From the NCBI GenBank assembly GCA_945888535.1, contig CAMDAN010000086.1, forward strand, positions 1 through 10,209: a stretch of DNA of 10,209 nt. Reading direction: 5' to 3'. This stretch comes from Bordetella parapertussis. Lineage in GTDB: Bacteria; Pseudomonadota; Gammaproteobacteria; Burkholderiales; Burkholderiaceae_C. Positions 1 to 6,444 of this stretch are shown here, in pieces. The notes beneath the pieces are model-generated. The model ran no database searches. It worked only from the letters and a program-made list of their open reading frames with translations, and was not told where the DNA came from. The position numbers and the translations under genes are program-made. How positions within the stretch are numbered: position 1 is the stretch's first letter; the number at the start of each line of letters is the position of its first letter.

Positions 1-550
1 CCCTCGGGGCGACCACTAAGGCAATAGGAAAAGCCATGCCCATACACAAAGTTGACAACATGATCGTCAGCGGGAGGCCGCCCCAGCGATCGGTGTCGAC
101 CACACTCAAGCCCAGAACTCCGCCGTGCATGACCGTAAAGAAATAGGCCAGCACAGCAACCCACAGCAAAGCCAAACCAGAACGCCAAAAAGTACGCATG
201 CAACTCACTACGACCAAACCTAAGAGGAGGGCGGTGGAGCTGATCGGACGCCATTGTTCTTCAAAGGGATAGCGTCCTAGCAAAATAATACGGTATTTTT
301 CGGATACCACGCCCCAGCAAGCGCCAGCCCCTTCAGCGTGGCAAATGTCATAATTTGCAACCCAAACGGCTCTGACCAAGGCCCAGTCAATAAATTGCGG
401 CATCACAGATAAGAGCAAAGCTCCAATCAAGACAGTGCCAAAGGCGGTTTTCCAATCGCCAAACAGGTTCAACCGCAACCAAGCGACATGACCTTCCGTG
501 TTGATCGGTGCGTGTCGGGCTTTAATCGGTTGATAAGTAATAGCAGTCAT
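1..550 (-). CDS. aapM: General L-amino-acid ABC transporter permease AapM, N-terminal part (cut by left edge)
   Basis: This is the second inner-membrane permease of an AapJQMP-type uptake system for polar and other L-amino acids. About 183 residues are visible, starting MTAITYQPIK; the C-terminal half with the EAA loop lies beyond the window. Hydrophobic segments are seen near residues 36-58, 104-118, 125-148 and 160-181. The stretch SEKYRIILLGRYPFEEQWRP (residues 83-102) is typical of AapM proteins, which carry a periplasmic insert before the conserved permease core. The ATG lies 19 bases after the aapQ stop, so the two genes are surely co-transcribed. A GGAG lies about 13 bases upstream of the ATG, slightly far for an ideal ribosome binding site. 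The call rests on family resemblance and on the order J-Q-M. The ATPase gene is expected next, outside the window. Confidence 0.88.
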   Translation of the reverse strand, partial: MTAITYQPIKARHAPINTEGHVAWLRLNLFGDWKTAFGTVLIGALLLSVMPQFIDWALVRAVWVANYDICHAEGAGACWGVVSEKYRIILLGRYPFEEQWRPISSTALLLGLVVVSCMRTFWRSGLALLWVAVLAYFFTVMHGGVLGLSVVDTDRWGGLPLTIMLSTLCMGMAFPIALVVAPR

Positions 551-569
551 ATTTTTATTCGACTCCGCT

Positions 570-1745
570 TTAACGCTCAAGAATGGCAGAGCGTTGGTTG
601 TACCAATTCATCAGTAGCGAAGTGAGTAAAGAAGTACTCAAATACACCACCATGATGATGGCAATACATTCGACTGCGCGGCCTGTTTGGTTAATCGCTG
701 TGTTGGAAATAGAGACGACATCGGGGTAGCCGATGGCAACGGCTAAAGAAGAGTTTTTGGTGAGGTTCAAAAACTGATTAGTGACAGGTGGAATGATGAC
801 GCGAAGGGCTTGGGGCAACTGCACCAAACGCATGGAGAGTCCTTTGCTCAAACCCAACGCAGCAGCAGCTTCCGATTGCCCTTGAGCCACCGACTGAATC
901 CCACCGCGAACTACCTCTGCGACAAAGGCCGCCGTATAAATCGTCAATCCCAAAAGGACGGACAAAAATTCTGGAGTTAAAGCCCCGCCATTTTCAATCG
1001 CGAATTCGCCCTGGATAGGCAGATCCAAAGCGGTCGGTGCACCACCGAGCAACCATCCCAATACGCCACATGACAATGCGATAAGCAACGGGGTCCAAAA
1101 CATACTTTTAGCAACGCCTGTTTGCTCAAACGTTTTTTGTGCATAGCGACGGTAAACCCAAGCCACTACCAAGCCGATCAGTAAGCCCCAGGCCGCCACT
1201 GCATGGCCCGTTGCCCAAATCGGAATCGGAAAATTCAAGCCGCCCTTACTCAAAAACATCGGGCCAAGAACCAAAGGCTCCGATGAAGCGGGGAGTACCT
1301 CCGTAAACATGAGGTACCACATGAGCAGCTGAAGTAGTACTGGGATATTTCGGAAAAACTCAACATAGACTTGGCACAGCCCGCGAATCAGTGCGTTGCG
1401 CGAGAACCTGCCTACACCAATGAGCGTACCTAAAATGGTCGTCAGAATAATACCCAAGACGGCAACGCGCAGAGTATTTATAAAGCCCACCAAGTACGCA
1501 CGCCAATAGGCCTCGCCCGAATCAAAGACGATCAGACTCTCACCGATATCAAAGCCTGCGCTTCCTAATAAAAAATCAAATCCACTTTGGATGCCACGGA
1601 TGCGCATATTGACGACCGTGTTGTGCACCAGCCATCCCACCACTCCAACGATGATGGCAATAGCAATGACTTGGTACATCAGCCCGCGAAACGCTTGACT
1701 GCGCCACGACCAAGTACGTGAAGGGGGGGGCTTGGGAGTTGCCAT
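570..1745 (-). CDS. aapQ: General L-amino-acid ABC transporter permease AapQ
   Basis: This inner-membrane permease would pair with AapM to form the channel that receives amino acids from AapJ. It has 391 residues, about the usual length for AapQ, which is longer than HisQ/GlnP-type permeases because of an insert between early membrane segments. Hydrophobic segments lie near residues 24-45, 92-112, 135-147, 183-198, 217-234, 259-278 and 360-379. The EAA loop that contacts the ATPase is clear at about 292-312 (EAAAALGLS, then a conserved Gly and LPQALRVIIPP). FRNIPVLLQL (131-140) is another family hallmark. The start was chosen because it is the only ATG that keeps the basic N-terminus before the first membrane segment. 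No clear Shine-Dalgarno sequence precedes it. Codons 5-8 include a run of eight C on the coding strand (1723-1730), a possible slippage site. The gene follows a terminator-like hairpin, so expression would depend on read-through. Confidence 0.94.
   Translation of the reverse strand: MATPKPPPSRTWSWRSQAFRGLMYQVIAIAIIVGVVGWLVHNTVVNMRIRGIQSGFDFLLGSAGFDIGESLIVFDSGEAYWRAYLVGFINTLRVAVLGIILTTILGTLIGVGRFSRNALIRGLCQVYVEFFRNIPVLLQLLMWYLMFTEVLPASSEPLVLGPMFLSKGGLNFPIPIWATGHAVAAWGLLIGLVVAWVYRRYAQKTFEQTGVAKSMFWTPLLIALSCGVLGWLLGGAPTALDLPIQGEFAIENGGALTPEFLSVLLGLTIYTAAFVAEVVRGGIQSVAQGQSEAAAALGLSKGLSMRLVQLPQALRVIIPPVTNQFLNLTKNSSLAVAIGYPDVVSISNTAINQTGRAVECIAIIMVVYLSTSLLTSLLMNWYNQRSAILER
1723..1730 (-). repeat. 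Homopolymer tract C8 in the first codons of aapQ
   Basis: Eight consecutive G on the plus strand are eight C in the coding direction. They encode part of the N-terminal KPPP stretch. A one-base change would shift the frame within the first ten codons. It is the longest G/C homopolymer I noticed in the window. Whether it varies in length cannot be told from one sequence; it could also be a sequencing-error hotspot. Confidence 0.85.
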
Positions 1746-1774
1746 AAGAAAAATGAAGTTTTCAGTTCAACAAT

Positions 1775-1810
1775 AAAAAAGGGCAGACCCCATGAAGTGC
1801 GTCTGCCCTT
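1775..1810 (-). terminator. Intrinsic terminator between aapJ and aapQ
   Basis: Read on the minus strand, a perfect 10-base-pair stem (arms 1801-1810 and 1779-1788, core GGGCAGAC/GTCTGCCC) encloses a 12-base loop. It runs straight into a T tract (1775-1780, partly shared with the stem end). This is the layout of a Rho-independent terminator for transcripts leaving aapJ. The plus strand has no T run after the stem, so it acts in one direction. Because aapQ and aapM follow with no obvious promoter, it probably works as a partial terminator that sets a high ratio of binding protein to permease. Confidence 0.85.
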
Positions 1811-1814
1811 GAAT

Positions 1815-1840
1815 GCGAAGCGCTTTTTGATGCGCCTCGC
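1815..1840 (-). promoter_or_regulatory. Second stem-loop directly after the aapJ stop, likely mRNA 3'-end protector
   Basis: On the minus strand GCGAGGCGC pairs with GCGCTTCGC, nine base pairs including one G-U wobble, around an eight-base A-rich loop. It begins 9 bases after the aapJ stop codon and ends four bases before the terminator stem. It has no T tract of its own. By analogy with stem-loops behind other periplasmic binding-protein genes, it may block 3' exonucleases and stabilise the aapJ message. That role is inferred. Confidence 0.65.
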
Positions 1841-1849
1841 AGGATTCGA

Positions 1850-2884
1850 TTAACGAATCGGGGGAGCGTACTGAATTCCGCCTTTGTTCCACAGGTTGTT
1901 TAAACCACGGGGCAACCTGATGGGAGATTTCGGACCGACGTTGCGCTCAAAAATTTCACCGTAGTTTCCTGTGGTTTTTACAGCGCGAGCCATCCACTCT
2001 TTGTCTAAGCCCAAGAGTTTGCCGGTGTCTTCAGTAGCGCCCAAGATACGACCAATGATGGGGTCTTTGCTTGTGACTTTGAGATCGTCAACATTGGCTT
2101 GGGTGATCCCATACTCTTCAGCTTCTAACAAACCGTAAACCACCCATTTCACAATCGCAAACCACTCGTCATCACCGCGGCGAACCATAGGTCCGAGCGG
2201 TTCTTTAGAAATCAGTTCAGGAAGAATCACGTGATCAGCTGGGTTTTTAGCAACTTTGTTGCGGGTGGAGGCCAAGCCAGATGCGTCTGTTGTGTAAGAA
2301 ACGCAACGACCAGAGAAGTAGGCGCCTTCAGCCGCTTCTAATTTTTCAAACACGATCGGTTTGATATTCAAAGCGTTCGCTTTGGAAAAGTCGGTCAGGT
2401 TTTTCTCGGTTGTCGTTCCAGATTGAACGCAAACGGTTTGGCCTTTAAGTTGTTTGGCGCTTTTAATTTTGCTTTTCACTGGGACCATAAAACCTTGGCC
2501 GTCGTAGTAAGTCACAGCAGTCATGTGCAATCCGAGCGACGCGTCACGTGTCAAACTAAAAGTAGTGTTACGAGCGAGAACGTCGACTTCGCCAGACTGC
2601 AGTGCAGCAAAACGTTGCTGTGCATTGAGGGGAACGTATTTCACTTTTTCGCCATCGCCCAAAACAGCGGCAGCCATGGCGCGGCACATATCCACATCCA
2701 TTCCAGACCATTTGCCATTCGAGTCGGCTGCACCAAAACCAGCCAAGCCGGTATTGACGCCACAAATCACTTGGCCGCGGGCTTTGATGCCGTCGAGTGT
2801 TTTACCAGCGTGAGCGGGAGCGGCTATTACGGCTCCTAGAACAGCAACCAAGGCGGCAGCTGTTTTCAATTGGGTAAATTTCAT
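1850..2884 (-). CDS. aapJ: General L-amino-acid ABC transporter periplasmic binding protein AapJ
   Basis: This periplasmic solute-binding protein (SBP_bac_3 fold) captures amino acids and delivers them to AapQM. It has 344 residues from the chosen start, normal for AapJ. The N-terminus MKFTQLKTAAALVAVLGAVI is a Sec signal peptide with likely cleavage after AHA (residue 26). The mature protein begins with the family pattern ARGQVICGVNTGLAGF. It goes on through GMDVDMCRAMAAAVLG and RFAALQSGEVDVLARNTTFS, and ends LPRGLNNLWNKGGIQYAPPI. A longer frame opens at 2950, but the ATG at 2884 is preferred: a GGAG sits eight bases upstream and the signal peptide begins there. The ATG at 2890 would lie only two bases from that GGAG. 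It is first in the operon and is followed by two hairpins, which fits its expected high abundance. Confidence 0.95.
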   Translation of the reverse strand: MKFTQLKTAAALVAVLGAVIAAPAHAGKTLDGIKARGQVICGVNTGLAGFGAADSNGKWSGMDVDMCRAMAAAVLGDGEKVKYVPLNAQQRFAALQSGEVDVLARNTTFSLTRDASLGLHMTAVTYYDGQGFMVPVKSKIKSAKQLKGQTVCVQSGTTTEKNLTDFSKANALNIKPIVFEKLEAAEGAYFSGRCVSYTTDASGLASTRNKVAKNPADHVILPELISKEPLGPMVRRGDDEWFAIVKWVVYGLLEAEEYGITQANVDDLKVTSKDPIIGRILGATEDTGKLLGLDKEWMARAVKTTGNYGEIFERNVGPKSPIRLPRGLNNLWNKGGIQYAPPIR

Positions 2885-3068
2885 AATCATTGCTCCATTA
2901 AAAAAGTGGTATTGAAGATGCCCAGCGGCAAGACATGTACTGTAATGCATCCGATTGGCTTAGATTATCGGGGTTTACGCTTGAACTTTATGCTAAAAAT
3001 GAATAATCATATGAATCTTGGGTGTTTTCCTCGGTAGCATCCCTACAAACCACACTATTGCTGCAACC
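2885..3068. promoter_or_regulatory. Divergent intergenic region between aapJ and the acyl-CoA ligase
   Basis: These 184 bases must hold the promoters for both directions. The stretch near 2960-3012 is AT-rich. For the plus strand, TTGAAC (2981-2986) lies 17 bases before TAATCA (3004-3009), a weak sigma-70-like pair. On the minus strand GATAAT (2964-2969) resembles a -10 box, but no convincing -35 box precedes it. I found no clear operator palindrome. The boxes are low confidence; only the divergent arrangement is certain. Confidence 0.35.
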
Positions 3069-4781
3069 ATGCCAATTCCCGATTCTGAGCAACCCGCGCA
3101 TTACCGTTTTTGGCCAAGTCGCTTGCCACGCCACATCACACTGCCAAACACGTCGTTGTGGGACAACTTAGAAACCAACGCTCGACGCTACCCCGATAAA
3201 GCAGCCTTGGTTTTTTTTGGTAGGCGCACTACTTACGGTCAATTGCACGCCCAGGCCGAGCGGTTTGCAGCCTATTTGGGTGTATTGGGGGTTCAAAAAG
3301 GCGACCGGGTGGTGCTCAATATGCAAAATTGCCCGCAATTGGTGATTGCGCATTTTGGTATCTTGCGTGCCAATGCCGTGGTGGTTCCGGTCAATCCCAT
3401 GAACCGGGCAGAAGAACTCAAACACTACATTACCGACCCCGATGCGAAAGTTGCCATCACGACGTCAGATTTGGCCCAAGAATTAACCAAGGCCAGTGAT
3501 GCGCTGGCCCCTGAGATGCGCTTGCGTCACCTCATCGTCACGCACTTCACCGATGGTTTTGATCCACAACAGGGCGACGACGTGCCGCCTGCTGCTTGGG
3601 CCGATTGGCTGTTAACCAGACATCCGTTGCCAGAGTTGCAAAGCGGGAAAGTGCATGCTTGGAACGATGCCATGGAGTGCAACGCACCGGTGCCCGTACT
3701 TGACGTAGGTTCTAACGACCTGGCGGTGCTGCCCTATACGAGTGGCACGACAGGTTTGCCCAAAGGCTGTATGCATTTGCACTCCAGCATCATGCACAAC
3801 GCATTGGCCAGCGGGATGTGGGGAAATGGAAGCATGCAAAACGTCACCTTGATGGTGGTGCCGATGTTTCATATCACCGGAATGGTGAGCTTGATGCACA
3901 CCAACATCAGTTGCGCAGCCACCATGATTTTGATGCCGCGCTGGGACCGAGAACTGGCCGGCGCGTTGATAGCGAAATGGAAAGTCACCCATTGGACCAA
4001 TATCCCGACGATGGTGATTGATCTCATGGCAAGTCCCAGTTTTGAGAAGTTTGACCTCTCTAGTTTGGTCTATATCGGCGGTGGCGGGGCTGCAATGCCT
4101 AAGGCCATTGCGCAGCGTTTATGGGAGCAATTCGGATTACGCTATTGTGAAGGCTATGGGTTGACCGAGACCGCTGCCCCGTCGCATAGCAACCCGCCGG
4201 ATGCACCGAAGCAGCAATGTTTGGGTATTCCATTTATGGGTGTGTCTGCGCGGGTTGTGGACCCTGATACCTTGAAGACCATGCCAGTGGGCGAGCAGGG
4301 CGAGATCATCATGAGTGGCCCTCAAATTTTCCAGGGCTATTGGAAGCGGCCAGAGGCCACTGCGGAAGTCTTTGTGGAAATTGAGGGGCATCGATTTTTT
4401 AGATCCGGTGATTTAGGCCACATGGATGAAGACGGGTATTTCTTTTTAACCGACCGCCTCAAACGCATGATCAATGCATCGGGCTTTAAAGTCTGGCCTG
4501 CTGAAGTAGAAGCCCTTATGTTTGCACACCCAGCGATTCAAGAAGCCTGCATCATCGCCACCCATGACAGCTACCGCGGTGAGTCCGTCAAAGCGGTTGT
4601 GGTGCTAAGGCAAAGCTACAAAGAAACAGTCAGCGAACAAGACATCATGGACTGGTGTCGGGACCACATGGCGGTTTATAAAATTCCACGTTCTGTAGAA
4701 TTTTTAGACGCATTACCCAAAAGCGGCGCTGGCAAAGTCATGTGGCGCTTGTTACAAGAAAAAGAAGGAAGCCCGAAATGA
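3069..4781 (+). CDS. Acyl-CoA ligase (class I adenylate-forming enzyme, long-chain fatty-acid-CoA ligase-like)
   Basis: This cytoplasmic enzyme would activate a carboxylic acid to its CoA thioester through an acyl-adenylate, using ATP. It has 570 residues from ATG 3069, a normal length. The phosphate-binding motif YTSGTTGLPKG is at 223-233, the adenine motif YGLTE at 363-367, and the ribose-binding Asp of SGD at 448. The hinge region DRLKR is at 462-466, and the catalytic lysine of the C-terminal PKSGAGK motif is at 556. All key residues are present, so it should be active. A TTG at 3018 in the same frame would add 17 residues. ATG 3069 is preferred because the extension lacks family character, yet neither start has a clear Shine-Dalgarno sequence. 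The substrate cannot be read from sequence: medium or long fatty acids are the default annotation, and aromatic or branched acids are possible. Its stop overlaps the start of the serine hydrolase, implying translational coupling. Confidence 0.9.
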   Translation: MPIPDSEQPAHYRFWPSRLPRHITLPNTSLWDNLETNARRYPDKAALVFFGRRTTYGQLHAQAERFAAYLGVLGVQKGDRVVLNMQNCPQLVIAHFGILRANAVVVPVNPMNRAEELKHYITDPDAKVAITTSDLAQELTKASDALAPEMRLRHLIVTHFTDGFDPQQGDDVPPAAWADWLLTRHPLPELQSGKVHAWNDAMECNAPVPVLDVGSNDLAVLPYTSGTTGLPKGCMHLHSSIMHNALASGMWGNGSMQNVTLMVVPMFHITGMVSLMHTNISCAATMILMPRWDRELAGALIAKWKVTHWTNIPTMVIDLMASPSFEKFDLSSLVYIGGGGAAMPKAIAQRLWEQFGLRYCEGYGLTETAAPSHSNPPDAPKQQCLGIPFMGVSARVVDPDTLKTMPVGEQGEIIMSGPQIFQGYWKRPEATAEVFVEIEGHRFFRSGDLGHMDEDGYFFLTDRLKRMINASGFKVWPAEVEALMFAHPAIQEACIIATHDSYRGESVKAVVVLRQSYKETVSEQDIMDWCRDHMAVYKIPRSVEFLDALPKSGAGKVMWRLLQEKEGSPK

Positions 4782-5995
4782 CCACCCAAGCAACAAATCC
4801 CTTGGCTTTGCCTGAGGCAGCGCCGGCATCTTTGGGCTTTGATCCCAAACGCACTCGCCATATCGCGGAAGTTTTTAGCCAAGAGATCGCAACGGGTCGT
4901 TTGCCTGGCGCTGTGATGCTCGTAGCTCGCAAAGGAAGCGTCGTGTTCCATGAAGCCGTGGGTCAACAAGATCCTCAGCGCGGCTCAGCCATGGCCTTGG
5001 ATTCGATCTTTCGTATTTACTCGATGACCAAGCCGATTGTCTCGGTGGCGGTGATGATGCTGATGGAGCGCGGACGCTTATTGCTCGATGACCCGGTTGC
5101 CAAACACTTACCCGAGTTTGCTGATGTCAAAGTAGCCCACTTTGAGGCAGGGCAAATGAATTTACGCCCACCGCTCCAAGCGCCAACGGTCCAAGATTTA
5201 CTGCGCCATACGGCAGGCTTGACTTACGAAATTCTGGGGTCTGAGCCCGTTCAAGTGATGTACGCCAAAGCCAAGATCGACTCGCGAGACCGCAGCAACG
5301 CTGAATTTTCTAAAGCATTGGCAAAACTGCCATTGATGTTTGAACCCGGTACCGTTTGGGAATACAGCCGCGCTACCGATTTATTGGGGGCGCTGGTTGA
5401 GGCAGTCAGCGGCCAAACTTTAGGCGCGTTCTTGCAAGACCATATTTTGGGACCCTTGGGGATGGTCGATACCGCCTTTAGCGTTCCCATTGAAAAGCAA
5501 CATCGCTTGGTAGAGCCTTTTGAAAAAGATCCAGAAGGAAAGCCGCCGGTTCCCCTCTTTGACATGCGCGTGGTTCCAAAGATGGAGTCTGGCGGGGCCG
5601 GCTTGGCGTCTACCGCTAAGGATTACGCTCGGTTTTTACAGTGCTTACTTAACGAGGGGCAATTGGCGGGGCAGCGTATTTTGAGCCCTCACACTGTGCG
5701 CCTCATGGCCTCAGACCACTTAGGCGCTATTGGCCAACACCCTAGCCAGCGCTTGGGGTTCATGCTAAACCCCGGAACAGGTTTTGGCTTGGGCTTTCAG
5801 GTGCGCATGGCTCCTGGAATGGATAGCTTGCCTGGTTCGGTAGGCCTGTATTCCTGGGGCGGCAGCGCGGGCACTACGTTTTGGGTTGACCCCGTTCAAG
5901 AGTTTTTTGCCATCCTCATGACCCAAGCCCCCAACCAGCGGGACTATTACCGCCCCAGGTTTCGAAACTTGGTTTACGCGGCGTTGGTAGACTAA
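4778..5995 (+). CDS. Serine hydrolase of the beta-lactamase / EstB esterase family
   Basis: This 405-residue protein has the penicillin-binding-protein-like fold used by class C beta-lactamases and family VIII esterases. The nucleophile motif SMTK (Ser82, Lys85) is followed by KPIVSVAVMMLMERG, as in EstB-like proteins. The second motif is Tyr196 in WEYSRATDLLG. The third is WGG (360-362) in YSWGGSAGTTFWVDP, the esterase-type replacement for the KTG box. No signal peptide is seen, so it is probably cytoplasmic and more likely an esterase or amidase than a resistance beta-lactamase. The start at 4778 was chosen over an in-frame ATG at 4742: it has AAGGA eight bases upstream and makes an ATGA overlap with the ligase stop, typical of coupled genes. 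With the ligase it could release and then activate an acyl group, but this is inference and the ester substrate is unknown. Confidence 0.9.
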   Translation: MTTQATNPLALPEAAPASLGFDPKRTRHIAEVFSQEIATGRLPGAVMLVARKGSVVFHEAVGQQDPQRGSAMALDSIFRIYSMTKPIVSVAVMMLMERGRLLLDDPVAKHLPEFADVKVAHFEAGQMNLRPPLQAPTVQDLLRHTAGLTYEILGSEPVQVMYAKAKIDSRDRSNAEFSKALAKLPLMFEPGTVWEYSRATDLLGALVEAVSGQTLGAFLQDHILGPLGMVDTAFSVPIEKQHRLVEPFEKDPEGKPPVPLFDMRVVPKMESGGAGLASTAKDYARFLQCLLNEGQLAGQRILSPHTVRLMASDHLGAIGQHPSQRLGFMLNPGTGFGLGFQVRMAPGMDSLPGSVGLYSWGGSAGTTFWVDPVQEFFAILMTQAPNQRDYYRPRFRNLVYAALVD

Positions 5996-6030
5996 TCCGC
6001 CCAGCATTCATACCCCTAAGGAGCACACCG

Positions 6031-6309
6031 ATGAAAGCAATTTGGAAAGACACCGTGATCGCTGAAAGCGACGCCACCGTGATGGTCGAAGGTAACCACT
6101 ATTTTCCCGAGTCGTCTGTGAACCGCGAGTTCATCAGCTTTAGCAACCATAAGACCAGTTGCGCTTGGAAAGGGCAGGCGAGCTACTACTCGATCACCGT
6201 CGATGGTGACGTCAACCCAGACGCTGCCTGGTGCTACGCCGACCCCAAAGAGGCGGCCGCCAATATCAAAGGGTATGTGGCGTTTTGGAAGGGTGTGCAG
6301 GTCAGCTGA
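6031..6309 (+). CDS. DUF427 domain protein
   Basis: This small 92-residue protein matches, from memory, the DUF427 family (PF04248), which is widespread in bacteria and has no firmly assigned function. Visible landmarks are MKAIWKDTVIAESD at the N-terminus, an internal EGNHYFPESSV, and NHKTSCAWKGQASYYS, the best conserved stretch. It ends with a DPKEAAANIKGYVAFW helix. There is no signal peptide or membrane segment, so it should be cytoplasmic. AGGAG sits seven to eight bases before the ATG, a strong ribosome binding site. It starts 35 bases after the serine hydrolase stop on the same strand, so it is probably the last gene of the ligase-hydrolase transcript. Codon choice is G/C-richer than in the aap genes. 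A catalytic role has been suggested for some relatives, but nothing in this sequence decides it. Confidence 0.88.
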   Translation: MKAIWKDTVIAESDATVMVEGNHYFPESSVNREFISFSNHKTSCAWKGQASYYSITVDGDVNPDAAWCYADPKEAAANIKGYVAFWKGVQVS

Positions 6310-6444
6310 AACGCACATCTTCCTCTCTAAACGCGCCGGTGTAAATCAGCGGCTGTCAATCGGGTGATGGGGCTTGTCATAGCTCCATGGACGCCTCGTC
6401 AATGGCTGTCGGTCAGCATTTGGTAATTTGCAGGAGAAGAAAAT
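6310..6444 (+). other. Intergenic gap between the DUF427 gene and the Rieske oxygenase gene
   Basis: The 135 bases contain no convincing terminator after the DUF427 gene. TTGTCA at 6374-6379 is one mismatch from the sigma-70 -35 consensus, but no fitting -10 box lies 16-18 bases further. The last 20 bases carry AGGAGAAG, the ribosome binding site of the Rieske gene. The spacing allows either read-through from upstream or a separate promoter that I cannot identify. Confidence 0.4.

Noticed and set aside
2423..2839. 138-codon plus-strand frame opposite aapJ
   Set aside because: It is fully inside the well-supported aapJ gene on the other strand and shows no recognisable protein feature.
2885..2950. 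22-residue N-terminal extension of AapJ from an upstream ATG at 2950
   Set aside because: The signal peptide begins at the ATG at 2884, which has a well-spaced GGAG; the extension would bury the signal peptide and lacks a ribosome binding site.
3612..3992. 126-codon minus-strand frame inside the acyl-CoA ligase
   Set aside because: The translation is His/Gln-rich low-complexity sequence typical of an antisense frame, opposite the conserved phosphate-binding region of the ligase.
4778..5995. Antibiotic-resistance beta-lactamase
   Set aside because: The SxxK motif is shared, but the YSR and WGG motifs, the lack of a signal peptide and the coupling to a CoA ligase point to an EstB-like esterase or amidase.
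6352..6416. Short imperfect direct repeat around GGCTGTC in the gap before the Rieske gene
   Set aside because: Only about seven bases match exactly and there is no dyad symmetry, so chance is a sufficient explanation.
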